A stretch of DNA of 64,000 nt from positions 1-64,000 of the forward strand of contig JAIPBH010000008.1 of assembly GCA_021739635.1 (NCBI GenBank), written 5' to 3'. A program made the translations under genes and the position numbers. Every line of letters starts with the position of its first letter. Positions within the stretch are counted from its first letter, which is position 1. This stretch comes from Flavobacteriaceae bacterium (GTDB taxonomy: Bacteria; Bacteroidota; Bacteroidia; Flavobacteriales; Flavobacteriaceae). The notes under the pieces are model-generated. The model did no database searches. It had not been told where the DNA came from and saw only the letters and a program-made list of their open reading frames with translations. Shown piece after piece: positions 27,901-36,196 of this stretch.

Positions 27901-28122
27901 ACCTTTAAGATTATCTTCTATTTGAAGCACAATACCTTCTTCAATTTCTTGAGGCGATGCTCCTGGATACGTGATATTTACATTAATTATTTTTGAATCG
28001 GTTAAAGGAAAAAAAGATGATTTTAATGAAAACAATCCTATGAGACCAAATGAGAAAAAAGCAATAATAAAAATATTTACTGCGACGTGGTATTTAATAA
28101 AGTAAGCTATTAATTTTCTCAT
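24925..28122 (-). CDS. RND-family efflux transporter (AcrB/MdtBC-type inner-membrane pump)
   Basis: A 1065-residue inner-membrane pump driven by the proton gradient. Twelve membrane helices with two large periplasmic loops are evident: first helix near the N-terminus, TYPGASPQEIEEGIVLQIED in loop 1, the motif FGLPISFLGMF, helix 4 with IGILVDDGIVIGENI (the paired Asp residues of the proton relay), and the second-half copy GIIALIGIMVNDGLVLIGKFN. It overlaps the TolC gene and follows the adaptor gene with a 3-bp gap, so adaptor-pump-channel are one operon. The sequence resembles multidrug rather than heavy-metal pumps, but this is uncertain. Confidence 0.93.
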   Translation of the reverse strand: MRKLIAYFIKYHVAVNIFIIAFFSFGLIGLFSLKSSFFPLTDSKIINVNITYPGASPQEIEEGIVLQIEDNLKGLKGVDRVTSVSRENSGTITVEIQKGENIDFMLLEVKNAVDRVPSFPTGMEPLIVAKREEVRETISFAVSGKDIPLATLKQIARQIENDLRTIDGISQVEVSGYPEEEIEIAVNEVDLLAYNLTFNDVSQAVSTSNILVTGGNIKTDAEEYLIRANNRNYYGDELSNIVIKASNDGKTVRLKDVAIIRDRFSETPNATYFNQQLSVNISITSTNNEDLISSADKVKQYIEDYNQKFNNVHLDVVRDLSVTLNQRTQLLSENALIGMILVLVFLSLFLNTRVAFWVAFGLPISFLGMFIFAGQFDVTINVLSLFGMIIVIGILVDDGIVIGENIYQHYEKGKTPIQAAIDGTMEVIPPVVSAIITTLLAFSLFLFLESRIGEFFGEVSIIVMLTLAVSLIEALLILPAHLAHSKALHQIPTEKHPSKVKQFFAKMREVNKLGDKFMSFLRDKVYSPLLDNILKFKMLSLAIFVSLLILTFGAIGGGIIGVTLFPAIASDTVSIELNMPNGTNVKITDSIISMIEEKSFIVDKEFTDKYLKGTGKTLFENTILSLNSSSSARLQINLLPGEERPDAINTSLVANRLRELVGPVIGAERLIFGSGGNFGGNPVSVSLLSNNITELKAAKVELKSALESNPLLKDVADNDPAGIKEIRIQLKENAYLLGLDLRTVMNQVRAGFFGVQAQRFQRGQDEIRVWVRYDRSNRESINDLDDMRIVTPNGQRVNLKDIAVYTIERGDVAINHLDGQREIQVTSDLKNPSSSATDILDDIKANIIPKIQSKYPTISASFEGQNREATKLSRSLKSAGGVILLLIYITIAFTFRSYSQPILLLLLVPFSLTAVAWGHWLLDFPINILSLLGIIALIGIMVNDGLVLIGKFNSNLKGGMKFDEALLDAGKSRFRAIFLTSLTTIAGLAPLLLEKSRQAQFLKPMAISISFGIFYATILTLLLLPVFLSFSNSLKKNVKWLVTGQEVTKEEVERAIKEQIEEHEV

Positions 28123-28125
28123 TGA

Positions 28126-29247
28126 TTATTGGTTTGCTTGAACATCAAAAGGTTTTACCAACATACCTGCATAAGCACCAGGAACAGGTTTTTTTAGAAT
28201 AATCATAGTATCTGGAACGCCTTTTAAAACAACTTTAGTTTCAGAAAAATAAACAGGCGTTACTGGTATAGCATTTAATAAACCTTTAGATATTGCAAAT
28301 ATTTGATTATCATCTAACAAAAGATTTCTATCGATTTCAATGGCATTTTCAACAACTTCTCCATTAATATTTGCTTCTAAGTATATACCTTCTTTTAAAT
28401 CGGCATCTTTAACATCAATATAGGCTGTAATAGTTTGCGTAGCTTGGTCAATGCTACCATTTACTCTTGAAATTTTTCCTTGATATGTTTTTGTTTTATC
28501 TAAACTGCTTAACTCAACTTGCTCTCCAACTTTTAATAAATTAGCAAATGATTTACTTATTGCAACTTCCATTTCATATTCTGAAGGATCAATAAATTCA
28601 CCCAATTTTTGGCCGTTTCTTATTAAAGTTCCTTCAGTAACTAAGGCTTCTGTTAAAATTCCTGTAAAAGGCGCTGTAATAACATATTTAGATAGGCGTT
28701 GTTCTAAATTTTTTAGAGCATAATAACTAGAAACGATACCACGACCGGTTATAAAATAGTTTTCTTTTTCAGAAGACATTTCGGGTAATTTAGGTGCCGA
28801 TTTACTTAAATCGAACCCATTAAGATAATTTTGCCATTTTTGATATACTTCAGGAAAATCTAATCTTAAATCTGGCATAATAGCCGCTATAGTATTGTAT
28901 AAATTACTTTTTGAAGATTGGACGCTTGCATAATATTCTGAAGCATCCATACGAATTAAGGGTTGACCTGCATTAAATTTTTGCCCAGGTTTAAATACAA
29001 CATTTCCCGCTTTAAAAATACCTTGAACTTCAGAATAAATTTCAACACGACGCTTGGCTACCAAACTTCCATTTGCAGGAATTTTTATTTGAACCTGACC
29101 GTTTTTAACGGTATCAATAAACACTGTTTTAATAACTTTATCTAAAACAGGTTTTGGTTTATTTTTACTTGCTATAATAGATTTCGCAATAAAAACAGAT
29201 GCTATTATAAGTAAAATTCCAACAACGGAAAGTATAATTTTTCGCAT
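28126..29247 (-). CDS. RND efflux periplasmic adaptor (HlyD/MFP family)
   Basis: First gene of the efflux operon, 373 residues. An N-terminal membrane anchor or signal (ILSVVGILLIIASVFIA) is followed by a lipoyl/barrel-sandwich half (GSLVAKRRVEIYSEVQGIF...KPGQKFNAGQPLIRMDASEY), a helical hairpin, the returning lipoyl half (ITAPFTGILTEALVTEGTLI) and a beta-barrel domain. It links the RND pump to the TolC-like channel. The gene is followed at 3 bp by the pump. Confidence 0.92.
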   Translation of the reverse strand: MRKIILSVVGILLIIASVFIAKSIIASKNKPKPVLDKVIKTVFIDTVKNGQVQIKIPANGSLVAKRRVEIYSEVQGIFKAGNVVFKPGQKFNAGQPLIRMDASEYYASVQSSKSNLYNTIAAIMPDLRLDFPEVYQKWQNYLNGFDLSKSAPKLPEMSSEKENYFITGRGIVSSYYALKNLEQRLSKYVITAPFTGILTEALVTEGTLIRNGQKLGEFIDPSEYEMEVAISKSFANLLKVGEQVELSSLDKTKTYQGKISRVNGSIDQATQTITAYIDVKDADLKEGIYLEANINGEVVENAIEIDRNLLLDDNQIFAISKGLLNAIPVTPVYFSETKVVLKGVPDTMIILKKPVPGAYAGMLVKPFDVQANQ

Positions 29248-29322
29248 AATAATATGGTTAGAATAAGTAAGACTACAAATCTATTGCTAAGTTTAATTTA
29301 TTATGTTAATAAAAACTTAAAA

Positions 29323-31233
29323 CTATTGGTCAACAGCTTCAATTTCTATTTGAATATCTTCCCATTTTTTCATTAAATCCTGAAGTGCTGTTTTCTTTTT
29401 TTGGTAATTATCAAAAAAATGAGGTTTTGAAGTCACTTCTTCATAGTTGATTTCAAGAGAAAAATCAATCTCTTTAATATCTTTTTCAAGTTGACTTATT
29501 TGAGCTTCAACATTACTTAACTTATTATTTAAAGACTTTAATTTCTTTTGGTCTTCATACGATTGTTGTTTTTTTTCTTTAGGTGTTTCAGTTAGTACAT
29601 TACGTCTTTCAACCTCTCTTAAATTAACCACATTACGTTGTTCAAGGTAAAAATCAATATCGCCTAAATATTCTTTTATTTTATGATCTTTGAATTCATA
29701 GACTTTATTGGTTAATCCCTGAAGAAAATCTCTATCGTGCGACACCAAAATTAAAGTCCCTTCAAACTTAATTAAGGCTTCTTTTAAAACCTTTTTAGAT
29801 TTGATATCTAAATGGTTTGTGGGCTCATCCATAATAAGCACATTAAATGGCTGAAGCATTAATTTTGCTAAGGCTAAACGGTTACGTTCGCCACCAGAAA
29901 GTACTCTTACATATTTATCAGCTTCATCACCTCTAAATAAGAAAGATCCCAAAATATCTCTTACTTTACTTCTGTTGGTTTCATTAGCTGCATCAATCAT
30001 GGTATCTAAAACGGTTTTATTTCCGTCTAAATATTCAGCTTGATTTTGAGCAAAATAACCAATTTGCACATTATGACCCAATTTTAAATGCCCGTCAAAT
30101 TTGATGTCACCAACCATAATCTTAGCTAGTGTTGATTTACCTTGACCGTTTTGACCAACAAAGGCTGTTTTGCTATCACGTTCAATAACAATATCAATAT
30201 GTTTTAAAACCTGATTATCGCCATAATTTTTTGAAATGTTGTGCGCTTCAACTACGACTCTTCCCGGTGTTATGGACACAGGAAATTTAAGAGTCATGAC
30301 GCTATTATCATCTTCATCAACTTCAATTCTATCAATGCGATCCAGCTTTTTTATAAGTGATTGTGCCATAGTTGCCTTTGATGCTTTGGCACGAAACTTT
30401 TCAATTAGCTTTTCTGTTTGTTCTATTTGTTTTTGCTGATTTTTTTGTGAAGCCAATTGCTGTTCTCTTAATTCTTCTCTAAGAACTAAATATTTTGAAT
30501 ATGGCTTTGGATAATCATAAATTCTACCTAATGAAATTTCTATAGTTCTATTAGTAACATTATCTAGAAACATTTTATCATGAGATACAATAACAACCGC
30601 GCCTGAATAGTTTTTTAAAAACCCTTCTAACCAAATAATAGACTCAATATCTAAATGGTTAGTTGGCTCATCTAATAGCAAAATATCATTGCTTTGCAAC
30701 AATAGTTTTGCTAATTCAATACGCATACGCCAACCACCAGAAAATGTATCAGTAAGTTTATCAAAATCAATACGTTGAAATCCTAGCCCTTGCAGGATTT
30801 TTTCAGTTTCACCTTGATAATTATAACCTCCTAAAATTTCATATTGATGATGGTATTCATTTACATCAACCATTAATTGATGATAGGATTCACTTTCATA
30901 GTCTGTACGGTTAGCCAATTGATGATTAATTTCATCAACCTTAGCTTCCAATTGTTTTATTTCTGTAAAAGCTTCATAAGCTTCTTCAAGTACAGTTCTA
31001 CCTAACTCAAAATCAATATCTTGTTTTAAAAATCCAATTTTAAGTTCTTTGTCAGTAGCAATTTGACCAGAATCTGGCTCCATTTCTCTTGATAAAATTT
31101 TAAGCATGGTTGATTTACCAGCACCATTTTTACCAATTAGTCCTACTCTATCTCCGTTATCTAACTTAAAAGTGATATCTTCAAAAAGATAATCTCCTTG
31201 GAATGAAATTGATAAATTGTGAATGTTCATCAT
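29323..31233 (-). CDS. ABC-F family ATPase (ribosome-associated)
   Basis: A soluble protein of 636 residues with two ABC domains in tandem and no membrane helices. Walker A motifs are GKNGAGKST (near residue 35) and GQNGQGKST (near 345); both copies have FSGG/LSGG signatures and Walker B sequences ending LLLDEPTNHLD and LIMDEPTNHLD. The linker between them is long, charged and helical, as in ABC-F proteins that act in the ribosomal E site. A C-terminal coiled coil (about 545-636) resembles the DNA- or RNA-binding tail of Uup-like members. The exact subgroup is not certain. It lies alone, divergent from the DUF983 gene. Confidence 0.92.
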   Translation of the reverse strand: MMNIHNLSISFQGDYLFEDITFKLDNGDRVGLIGKNGAGKSTMLKILSREMEPDSGQIATDKELKIGFLKQDIDFELGRTVLEEAYEAFTEIKQLEAKVDEINHQLANRTDYESESYHQLMVDVNEYHHQYEILGGYNYQGETEKILQGLGFQRIDFDKLTDTFSGGWRMRIELAKLLLQSNDILLLDEPTNHLDIESIIWLEGFLKNYSGAVVIVSHDKMFLDNVTNRTIEISLGRIYDYPKPYSKYLVLREELREQQLASQKNQQKQIEQTEKLIEKFRAKASKATMAQSLIKKLDRIDRIEVDEDDNSVMTLKFPVSITPGRVVVEAHNISKNYGDNQVLKHIDIVIERDSKTAFVGQNGQGKSTLAKIMVGDIKFDGHLKLGHNVQIGYFAQNQAEYLDGNKTVLDTMIDAANETNRSKVRDILGSFLFRGDEADKYVRVLSGGERNRLALAKLMLQPFNVLIMDEPTNHLDIKSKKVLKEALIKFEGTLILVSHDRDFLQGLTNKVYEFKDHKIKEYLGDIDFYLEQRNVVNLREVERRNVLTETPKEKKQQSYEDQKKLKSLNNKLSNVEAQISQLEKDIKEIDFSLEINYEEVTSKPHFFDNYQKKKTALQDLMKKWEDIQIEIEAVDQ

Positions 31234-31274
31234 AGAAATGTAACTTATATTACAAAAGCTTATTATTTAAAACT

Positions 31275-31282
31275 TACATTTG
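31275..31282 (+). promoter_or_regulatory. Candidate -7 box for the DUF983 gene
   Basis: TACATTTG matches TAnnTTTG. With this promoter the transcript begins near 31290, so the ATG at 31319 is the start and the longer frame from 31280 is not used. Confidence 0.45.
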
Positions 31283-31318
31283 CCCCGTAATTGCGGATGC
31301 AAAAATACATTAAATAAT

Positions 31319-31702
31319 ATGTTTAAAAAAGGAACTGCCATATATAGCATTCTAACAGGAAATTGCCCTAAGTGCCAAGAAGAATCTATGTACACTTTTA
31401 AAAACCCTTACAATCTAGGAAACACCTTAAAAATTAACGAACGATGTTCAAAATGTAACACAAAATATCGTCTTGAACCTTCCTTTTTTTATGGTGCTAT
31501 GTATGTGAGTTATGCTGTTGGGATTGCCTTTGCTGTAGCGGCTTATGTCATTTCAAATCTTATTTTTCAAGCCAATTTACAAATAACTTTTATATCGATT
31601 GTGGTTACATTGGTGGTGTTTATGCCAATTATTATGCGCCTTTCAAGAAACATTTGGATAAACTTTTTTATTCATTACGACAAAGAAACTTTTAAAAAGT
31701 AA
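31319..31702 (+). CDS. DUF983 membrane protein
   Basis: A protein of about 127 residues with two CxxC knuckles (GNCPKCQE and ERCSKCNTKY), probably binding a metal, followed by two membrane helices (VSYAVGIAFAVAAYVISNLIF and a second around FISIVVTLVVFMPIIM). This is the DUF983 pattern; function is unknown. I start at MFKKGTAIYS because the upstream candidate promoter excludes the longer frame. It ends directly against the convergent FAD oxidoreductase gene with no gap. Confidence 0.85.
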   Translation: MFKKGTAIYSILTGNCPKCQEESMYTFKNPYNLGNTLKINERCSKCNTKYRLEPSFFYGAMYVSYAVGIAFAVAAYVISNLIFQANLQITFISIVVTLVVFMPIIMRLSRNIWINFFIHYDKETFKK

Positions 31703-32746
31703 TTATTGATATCGTTTTATATCAATTTCATCCTCTAAAGGTTTTCCAAACTCAATAAATTCAAAAAGTTGTTTTGCAACGTAAGGACCAATCATAACGC
31801 CTCGCGTTCCAAGTCCGTTTAATACATACATGTTTTTATAAACTGGATGCTGACCTACTAACGGACGTCTATCTCGAACAGTTGGCCTTATGCCTGCTAC
31901 ATGATTTACTACTTCAAAAGGGCAATTTAAAAATGTTTTAAGTTTACTTAAAAGTTCATCTTTGGCTTTAAGAGTTACTTCATTACTTGTATCATCCCAA
32001 TTATATGTGGCGCCAACTATATAATGATTATCTTCTAAAGGAATTAAAAATACTGAGCCTTTTAAGATGAAATCAATTTTTAAATTTGGAGCATGAATGG
32101 TTAACAATTCTCCTTTTGTTGCCAGCAAAGGTAGTTGCTTAAAAAAGATGTTTTTATTAACGCCATAACCTTCTGTAAAAACGATATGTTTAGCTTGAAT
32201 ATTATTATTATAAATCAACTTATTATTAGTAACTTCTAATTGCTCATAATTAAATACCGTTTCAAAAAATCTATTCGCTTTTTTTAGATGCATTTTATAA
32301 GCATCTATCAAGGTTTTAACATCAATTCTGCCCGTTTGCATAACTTCTCCATAGCCAAAAGGAGCATCAATAAATGGATTGGTGTTTTTAATTAATTTTA
32401 TGGAAAGATATTCTGAAAGCAACGGATTATCAGAAGCCGTAAACCAATCATTTTGTTCTTCAAGTGATGAAAATTTACGTAGTACCGGAATTTTATAATC
32501 GAGCTTTATATTAAATTCTTGCTCTAAATGATTATACATTTGCAAAGCTATTTGTAATTGCTCTTTACTTTTCCAAACTGGTGTAAAACGTTTTAAAATT
32601 ACTGGATTATATAAGCCTCCAGCTACTGTTGAGGATTGTTGTGACTTATCATCAAAAACAACATATGTTTTATGGTGAGATCTGAGTTGTTCACAAAAGC
32701 TTATTCCGGCTAAACCGCTACCTATAACTATAAAATCTACTTGCAT
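31703..32746 (-). CDS. FAD-dependent oxidoreductase (D-amino-acid oxidase/DAO family)
   Basis: A 347-residue flavoprotein. The N-terminal dinucleotide-binding motif is VIGSGLAGISFCEQL (GxGxxG). The C-terminal FAD-binding stretch reads RPTVRDRRPLVG...YVLNGLGTRGVMIGPYVAKQL, as in DAO-family enzymes such as glycine oxidase and the MnmC oxidase domain. It would oxidise an amine or amino acid substrate, but the substrate cannot be determined. Transcribed alone, behind the gldN terminator. Confidence 0.88.
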   Translation of the reverse strand: MQVDFIVIGSGLAGISFCEQLRSHHKTYVVFDDKSQQSSTVAGGLYNPVILKRFTPVWKSKEQLQIALQMYNHLEQEFNIKLDYKIPVLRKFSSLEEQNDWFTASDNPLLSEYLSIKLIKNTNPFIDAPFGYGEVMQTGRIDVKTLIDAYKMHLKKANRFFETVFNYEQLEVTNNKLIYNNNIQAKHIVFTEGYGVNKNIFFKQLPLLATKGELLTIHAPNLKIDFILKGSVFLIPLEDNHYIVGATYNWDDTSNEVTLKAKDELLSKLKTFLNCPFEVVNHVAGIRPTVRDRRPLVGQHPVYKNMYVLNGLGTRGVMIGPYVAKQLFEFIEFGKPLEDEIDIKRYQ

Positions 32747-32754
32747 TCTAAATG

Positions 32755-32762
32755 CAAAGATA
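32755..32762 (-). promoter_or_regulatory. Candidate -7 box for the FAD oxidoreductase
   Basis: On the minus strand this reads TATCTTTG, an exact TAnnTTTG match very near the ATG at 32746. It would give an almost leaderless transcript; a -33 element is not clear. Confidence 0.35.
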
Positions 32763-32787
32763 CGTAGATAATCACTTTTGCAGAAAT

Positions 32788-32822
32788 AAAAAACAGCTCA
32801 ATTATGTAATTGAGCTGTTTTG
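32788..32822. terminator. Terminator after gldN
   Basis: AAAACAGCTCAATTA and TAATTGAGCTGTTTT form a nearly perfect inverted repeat (32790-32804 and 32807-32821) with A and T runs at the edges. It lies about 25 bp past the gldN stop and closes the gld operon on the minus strand. Confidence 0.8.
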
Positions 32823-32844
32823 AAATATTTAATATTTATTGAAA

Positions 32845-33735
32845 TTAATATGTCCACATATCAAGTTCAAAGTCTCTAATTTTGTCTTTGATTCGTTCAG
32901 ATTCTAACAACTGCATTAATGCATTTTGTGATACATATTCTGTAATTGCTCTATCCCCTTGAACATTTTCTTCTTTATAAATGTATCCTTGAAAACGTCT
33001 AGCATTTAAAATATGATCAAACGAAAATGGCATAGTACTATTTTCATTATTGAATGCTTTAGCTTCATGAAGAACGTTTCTAGCATCTGGAAAAAACACC
33101 CAGAATAAAGGCACTAAATCTGGTGTATCTTGATCAATTGTCTGTACATCAGGCGCTACAGGAGCAATACCTAATAATCTGTATTTCATTTCAGCTTGAC
33201 GTTTATCAAAATACCAAAGACCTTTTATACGATACTCTTTAATATCAGCAGCAGTAATATCTCTTCTGTTAATATATTCTGGCGATAATTCTTCACCAGC
33301 ATTAAGTTGTTCAATACCCATTTCTGTAGTATCAATTTTAACTAAAGCTGACTGAATATCTTTTAAAGTACGTTTTGCTGTAAAATAAGAATCATCATAA
33401 ATGCTTTCTATGTTACCATTTTTAATATTCTTAATAAGCACATCATACAATGATCTACGATTACTCCCTATATTATTCGTATCAATTGGATAGTAAAGCG
33501 GAAAATTAGCACGCTCATCAAGAACAACTTTTTCCCATGTCATTTTTGCAAAAAGGATATCTCTATCGTCAACATAACCATATTCTAAAGGCTTGTCATT
33601 ATCGATAGCTATTTGTGCATCTGTTCTAACACCAATTTTATCTGGGCTTTTTGCGTTAAGAATATTTGCTTGTGCAAATACACCTGATACTGCAAAAACA
33701 GTTGTAACGGTTAATAAAAAACTTTTCAATTTCAT
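32845..33735 (-). CDS. gldN: Gliding motility / T9SS protein GldN
   Basis: Periplasmic component of the T9SS, forming rings with GldK near the outer membrane (homologue of PorN). After the signal peptide (ending VFAQ) it shows LEYGYVDDRDILFAKMTWEKVVLDERANFPLYYP, YRIKGLWYFDKRQ and LFWVFFPDARNVL, all typical of GldN. Start taken at the ATG at 33735, which begins the signal peptide; a frame start 24 bp upstream is unlikely. It is the last gene of gldKLMN. Confidence 0.95.
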   Translation of the reverse strand: MKLKSFLLTVTTVFAVSGVFAQANILNAKSPDKIGVRTDAQIAIDNDKPLEYGYVDDRDILFAKMTWEKVVLDERANFPLYYPIDTNNIGSNRRSLYDVLIKNIKNGNIESIYDDSYFTAKRTLKDIQSALVKIDTTEMGIEQLNAGEELSPEYINRRDITAADIKEYRIKGLWYFDKRQAEMKYRLLGIAPVAPDVQTIDQDTPDLVPLFWVFFPDARNVLHEAKAFNNENSTMPFSFDHILNARRFQGYIYKEENVQGDRAITEYVSQNALMQLLESERIKDKIRDFELDMWTY

Positions 33736-33865
33736 GTGTATGATTTTTTTGTTATTCAATTGTCACATGTTACATCCATATCTTGTTTAGCAATTAATTT
33801 ACTAAATACAAATTATGTATGTTTCATCTGTTTTACATTTAATTTATTAGAATTTTTATATAATT

Positions 33866-35425
33866 CTAGTTTGTAAGCTCAATAAATACTGGTGATACTT
33901 TTTTAAGTATAACACTAACACCATCAGCTTTTGCTTCAATATCAAAAATTTGGATTCCAGAACCACGTTTTGCTTTACTTAAAGCTTGTTTAGCTCTAGT
34001 ATCTAACTTGTTACCACTAACTTCAATAGTAGGTTGTCCAGGCACTTTAAATTTAAACCCTGTAACACGCAATGGTAATTCAAAATCGAAATCATCAAAT
34101 TTAGCTCCAATGGTTGAAATTTCAAGACTATTACGTTGCATGTCTAAAGCTCCATCTTCACCTCTAACTGTACCAGTTGGCTTAGGCAAATCTTTGATTC
34201 TGAAAACAGCTTTATCACTTACAGGTTGACCATCAGGCAATTTACCTGTTACGTTAATAGTAACTTCTCTTCCTTTAATAAGTGTAGCATCCATAATATA
34301 TTTACTGCCATTTGCTCTTGTTAATCCTTGACCACTTGCAGTTACATTATTATCAGAAACTCCTGCAAATGAAATAGTCATTGGGTTTTTAACACCACGA
34401 TAAACCACATTCATTTTATCCGCTGAAATAGTTGCTGCATTAGGTTTTGGAACTGTAGCAAAAGATTGACTTACTGGAACAGGCTTTTCTTCACCATTCT
34501 CTATAAAAATCAATTGTCCACCAATTTTATGTTCACCAGCTGCACCAGCATTAACTAATAATTTCACTTTACCATCTTCAATAGCATATTCTTTTTCTGA
34601 AAGTTTTCTTCCGTCTAAAGTTAATTCTACTCTGTTTGGTTTCGTTGAATTATCTTTTCTGCCTAATACAATTTGTCCATCAAATTGCTCACCATTAAAG
34701 TAAGCCGATTTTGTTGTTTCTAATAACGTTGTATAGTTGGTCATAGATACTTCACTAGTCAATGTTCCTTTTAACATGGTTGACATGACTTCAGATTCAG
34801 TTGTTTTAATATCTGCTTGAAGTTGAGTCATTTTTGTTAAAGAAGCTACTAATGGGAAACCTTTAAAATTATGCTCCAACCATTCAACTTTTCCAGCACC
34901 ACGCTTGAAGGCATCGGTGTTGAATTTCTTTTTAACATCATCAATAACAGCTTCCATGCCATCCTGATTTGATAACACTTCAACCACACCATCTCTAAAA
35001 GTTGCTATTTGACTTAAAAATTCTTTACCATCTGGTTTGATGATGTCCCCTTTAAAAAAATTTTCATCAAGATAATCTCCCTTATCCATGATTTCATAAT
35101 CTGTAGGATTATCAATCTTAGCTGTCATTTTTGTTTTCAACTCCTCTAAATACGCATTGAAATTACTAGCTAATTCTTTTATTTGAGAAGCTTGTGCTTT
35201 TAAAGGTAGATATTTAGCTGGTTGCTCATCTGCCTTTTGTTCTAATCCTGCCATAAAAGCGGCATTACGTTCTGCAGCTGCTTCATTGGACTCGGTTAGT
35301 TTTTCATTCATTAATCCAAATGCTGAAAGCACTTCTTTTGACATATTTAACGCTAGCATAGCTATAAATATCAAATACATCAAGTTAATCATTTTCTGTC
35401 TGGGTGATAAATTTCCTCCTGCCAT
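33866..35425 (-). CDS. gldM: Gliding motility / T9SS protein GldM
   Basis: A 519-residue protein with one N-terminal inner-membrane helix (QKMINLMYLIFIAMLALNMS) and a long periplasmic part made of successive beta domains. With GldL it forms the proton-driven motor of the T9SS and gliding machinery. The C-terminal domain, with GFKFKVPGQPTIEVSGN, is expected to contact the GldKN ring. Order gldK-gldL-gldM-gldN, with a 49-bp gap to gldL, is the conserved flavobacterial order. Confidence 0.95.
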   Translation of the reverse strand: MAGGNLSPRQKMINLMYLIFIAMLALNMSKEVLSAFGLMNEKLTESNEAAAERNAAFMAGLEQKADEQPAKYLPLKAQASQIKELASNFNAYLEELKTKMTAKIDNPTDYEIMDKGDYLDENFFKGDIIKPDGKEFLSQIATFRDGVVEVLSNQDGMEAVIDDVKKKFNTDAFKRGAGKVEWLEHNFKGFPLVASLTKMTQLQADIKTTESEVMSTMLKGTLTSEVSMTNYTTLLETTKSAYFNGEQFDGQIVLGRKDNSTKPNRVELTLDGRKLSEKEYAIEDGKVKLLVNAGAAGEHKIGGQLIFIENGEEKPVPVSQSFATVPKPNAATISADKMNVVYRGVKNPMTISFAGVSDNNVTASGQGLTRANGSKYIMDATLIKGREVTINVTGKLPDGQPVSDKAVFRIKDLPKPTGTVRGEDGALDMQRNSLEISTIGAKFDDFDFELPLRVTGFKFKVPGQPTIEVSGNKLDTRAKQALSKAKRGSGIQIFDIEAKADGVSVILKKVSPVFIELTN

Positions 35426-35474
35426 GTCTAATTAGGTTTTTGGTTAATTATTAAAATTTGGGTAAAAACCATAA

Positions 35475-36116
35475 TTAGTTTTTGTTCATTGCAGAAAGCA
35501 TTCCACCATATACACCATTTAATGATGATAAGTTTGACGCTAATGATTTCATTTGTTCTTTTAATTTAGCGGCATTTTCAATTGATTCTTCATTTATTGA
35601 AGCTTGACGATTAATGCTTTCTAATTGAACTTTATATAAGCTGTTTAAAGACTCCATTTGGGCAGCAGCTAATGATAATTCTTCACCATATTTTCTGGTT
35701 GCTTCAATAGAATTTACAGCTGGTGCCATATTTTTTGCTGCGCCTTCAAAGTTTTTAATACTGTCTCCTAAACTTGCCATTAATTCGCCATCAATTTTAG
35801 CGTCTTTTAATAACTCATCTAATTTTTTTGAAAGTAGACCTTGGGCGTCTTTTGATTCTTTTTTATTGTTTGTAGATTCTCCTCCTGCTAATTCAGGATA
35901 CACTAGAGACCAATCTAATTCGCTATCAACAGGTTCAAATGCTGATATTGCAAAGATAATTGCTTCTGTAACTAGACCAATGGTTAACATGACGTTACCT
36001 GTTAAAGGTCCTATTTCAAAGTGAATGATTTTAAATAGTGCTCCAACTATTACAATTGATGCTCCTAATCCGTAAGCTAAATTCATAAATTTCTTACTTG
36101 CTCTTGACTGTGCCAT
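35475..36116 (-). CDS. gldL: Gliding motility / T9SS motor protein GldL
   Basis: A 213-residue inner-membrane protein with two N-terminal helices (FMNLAYGLGASIVIVGALFKI and VMLTIGLVTEAIIFAISAF), each containing the conserved residues of the GldLM proton channel, including the glutamate in TEAIIF. The C-terminal half is a long cytoplasmic helical region. It powers T9SS secretion and gliding together with GldM. Confidence 0.95.
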   Translation of the reverse strand: MAQSRASKKFMNLAYGLGASIVIVGALFKIIHFEIGPLTGNVMLTIGLVTEAIIFAISAFEPVDSELDWSLVYPELAGGESTNNKKESKDAQGLLSKKLDELLKDAKIDGELMASLGDSIKNFEGAAKNMAPAVNSIEATRKYGEELSLAAAQMESLNSLYKVQLESINRQASINEESIENAAKLKEQMKSLASNLSSLNGVYGGMLSAMNKN

Positions 36117-36196
36117 AATTTTCGGTTTTTAATTTAAGTTAAATACTTAAGTAGGTTAATTAATAGTATTAAATTGTTGTTTAAAATTGTTGTTTA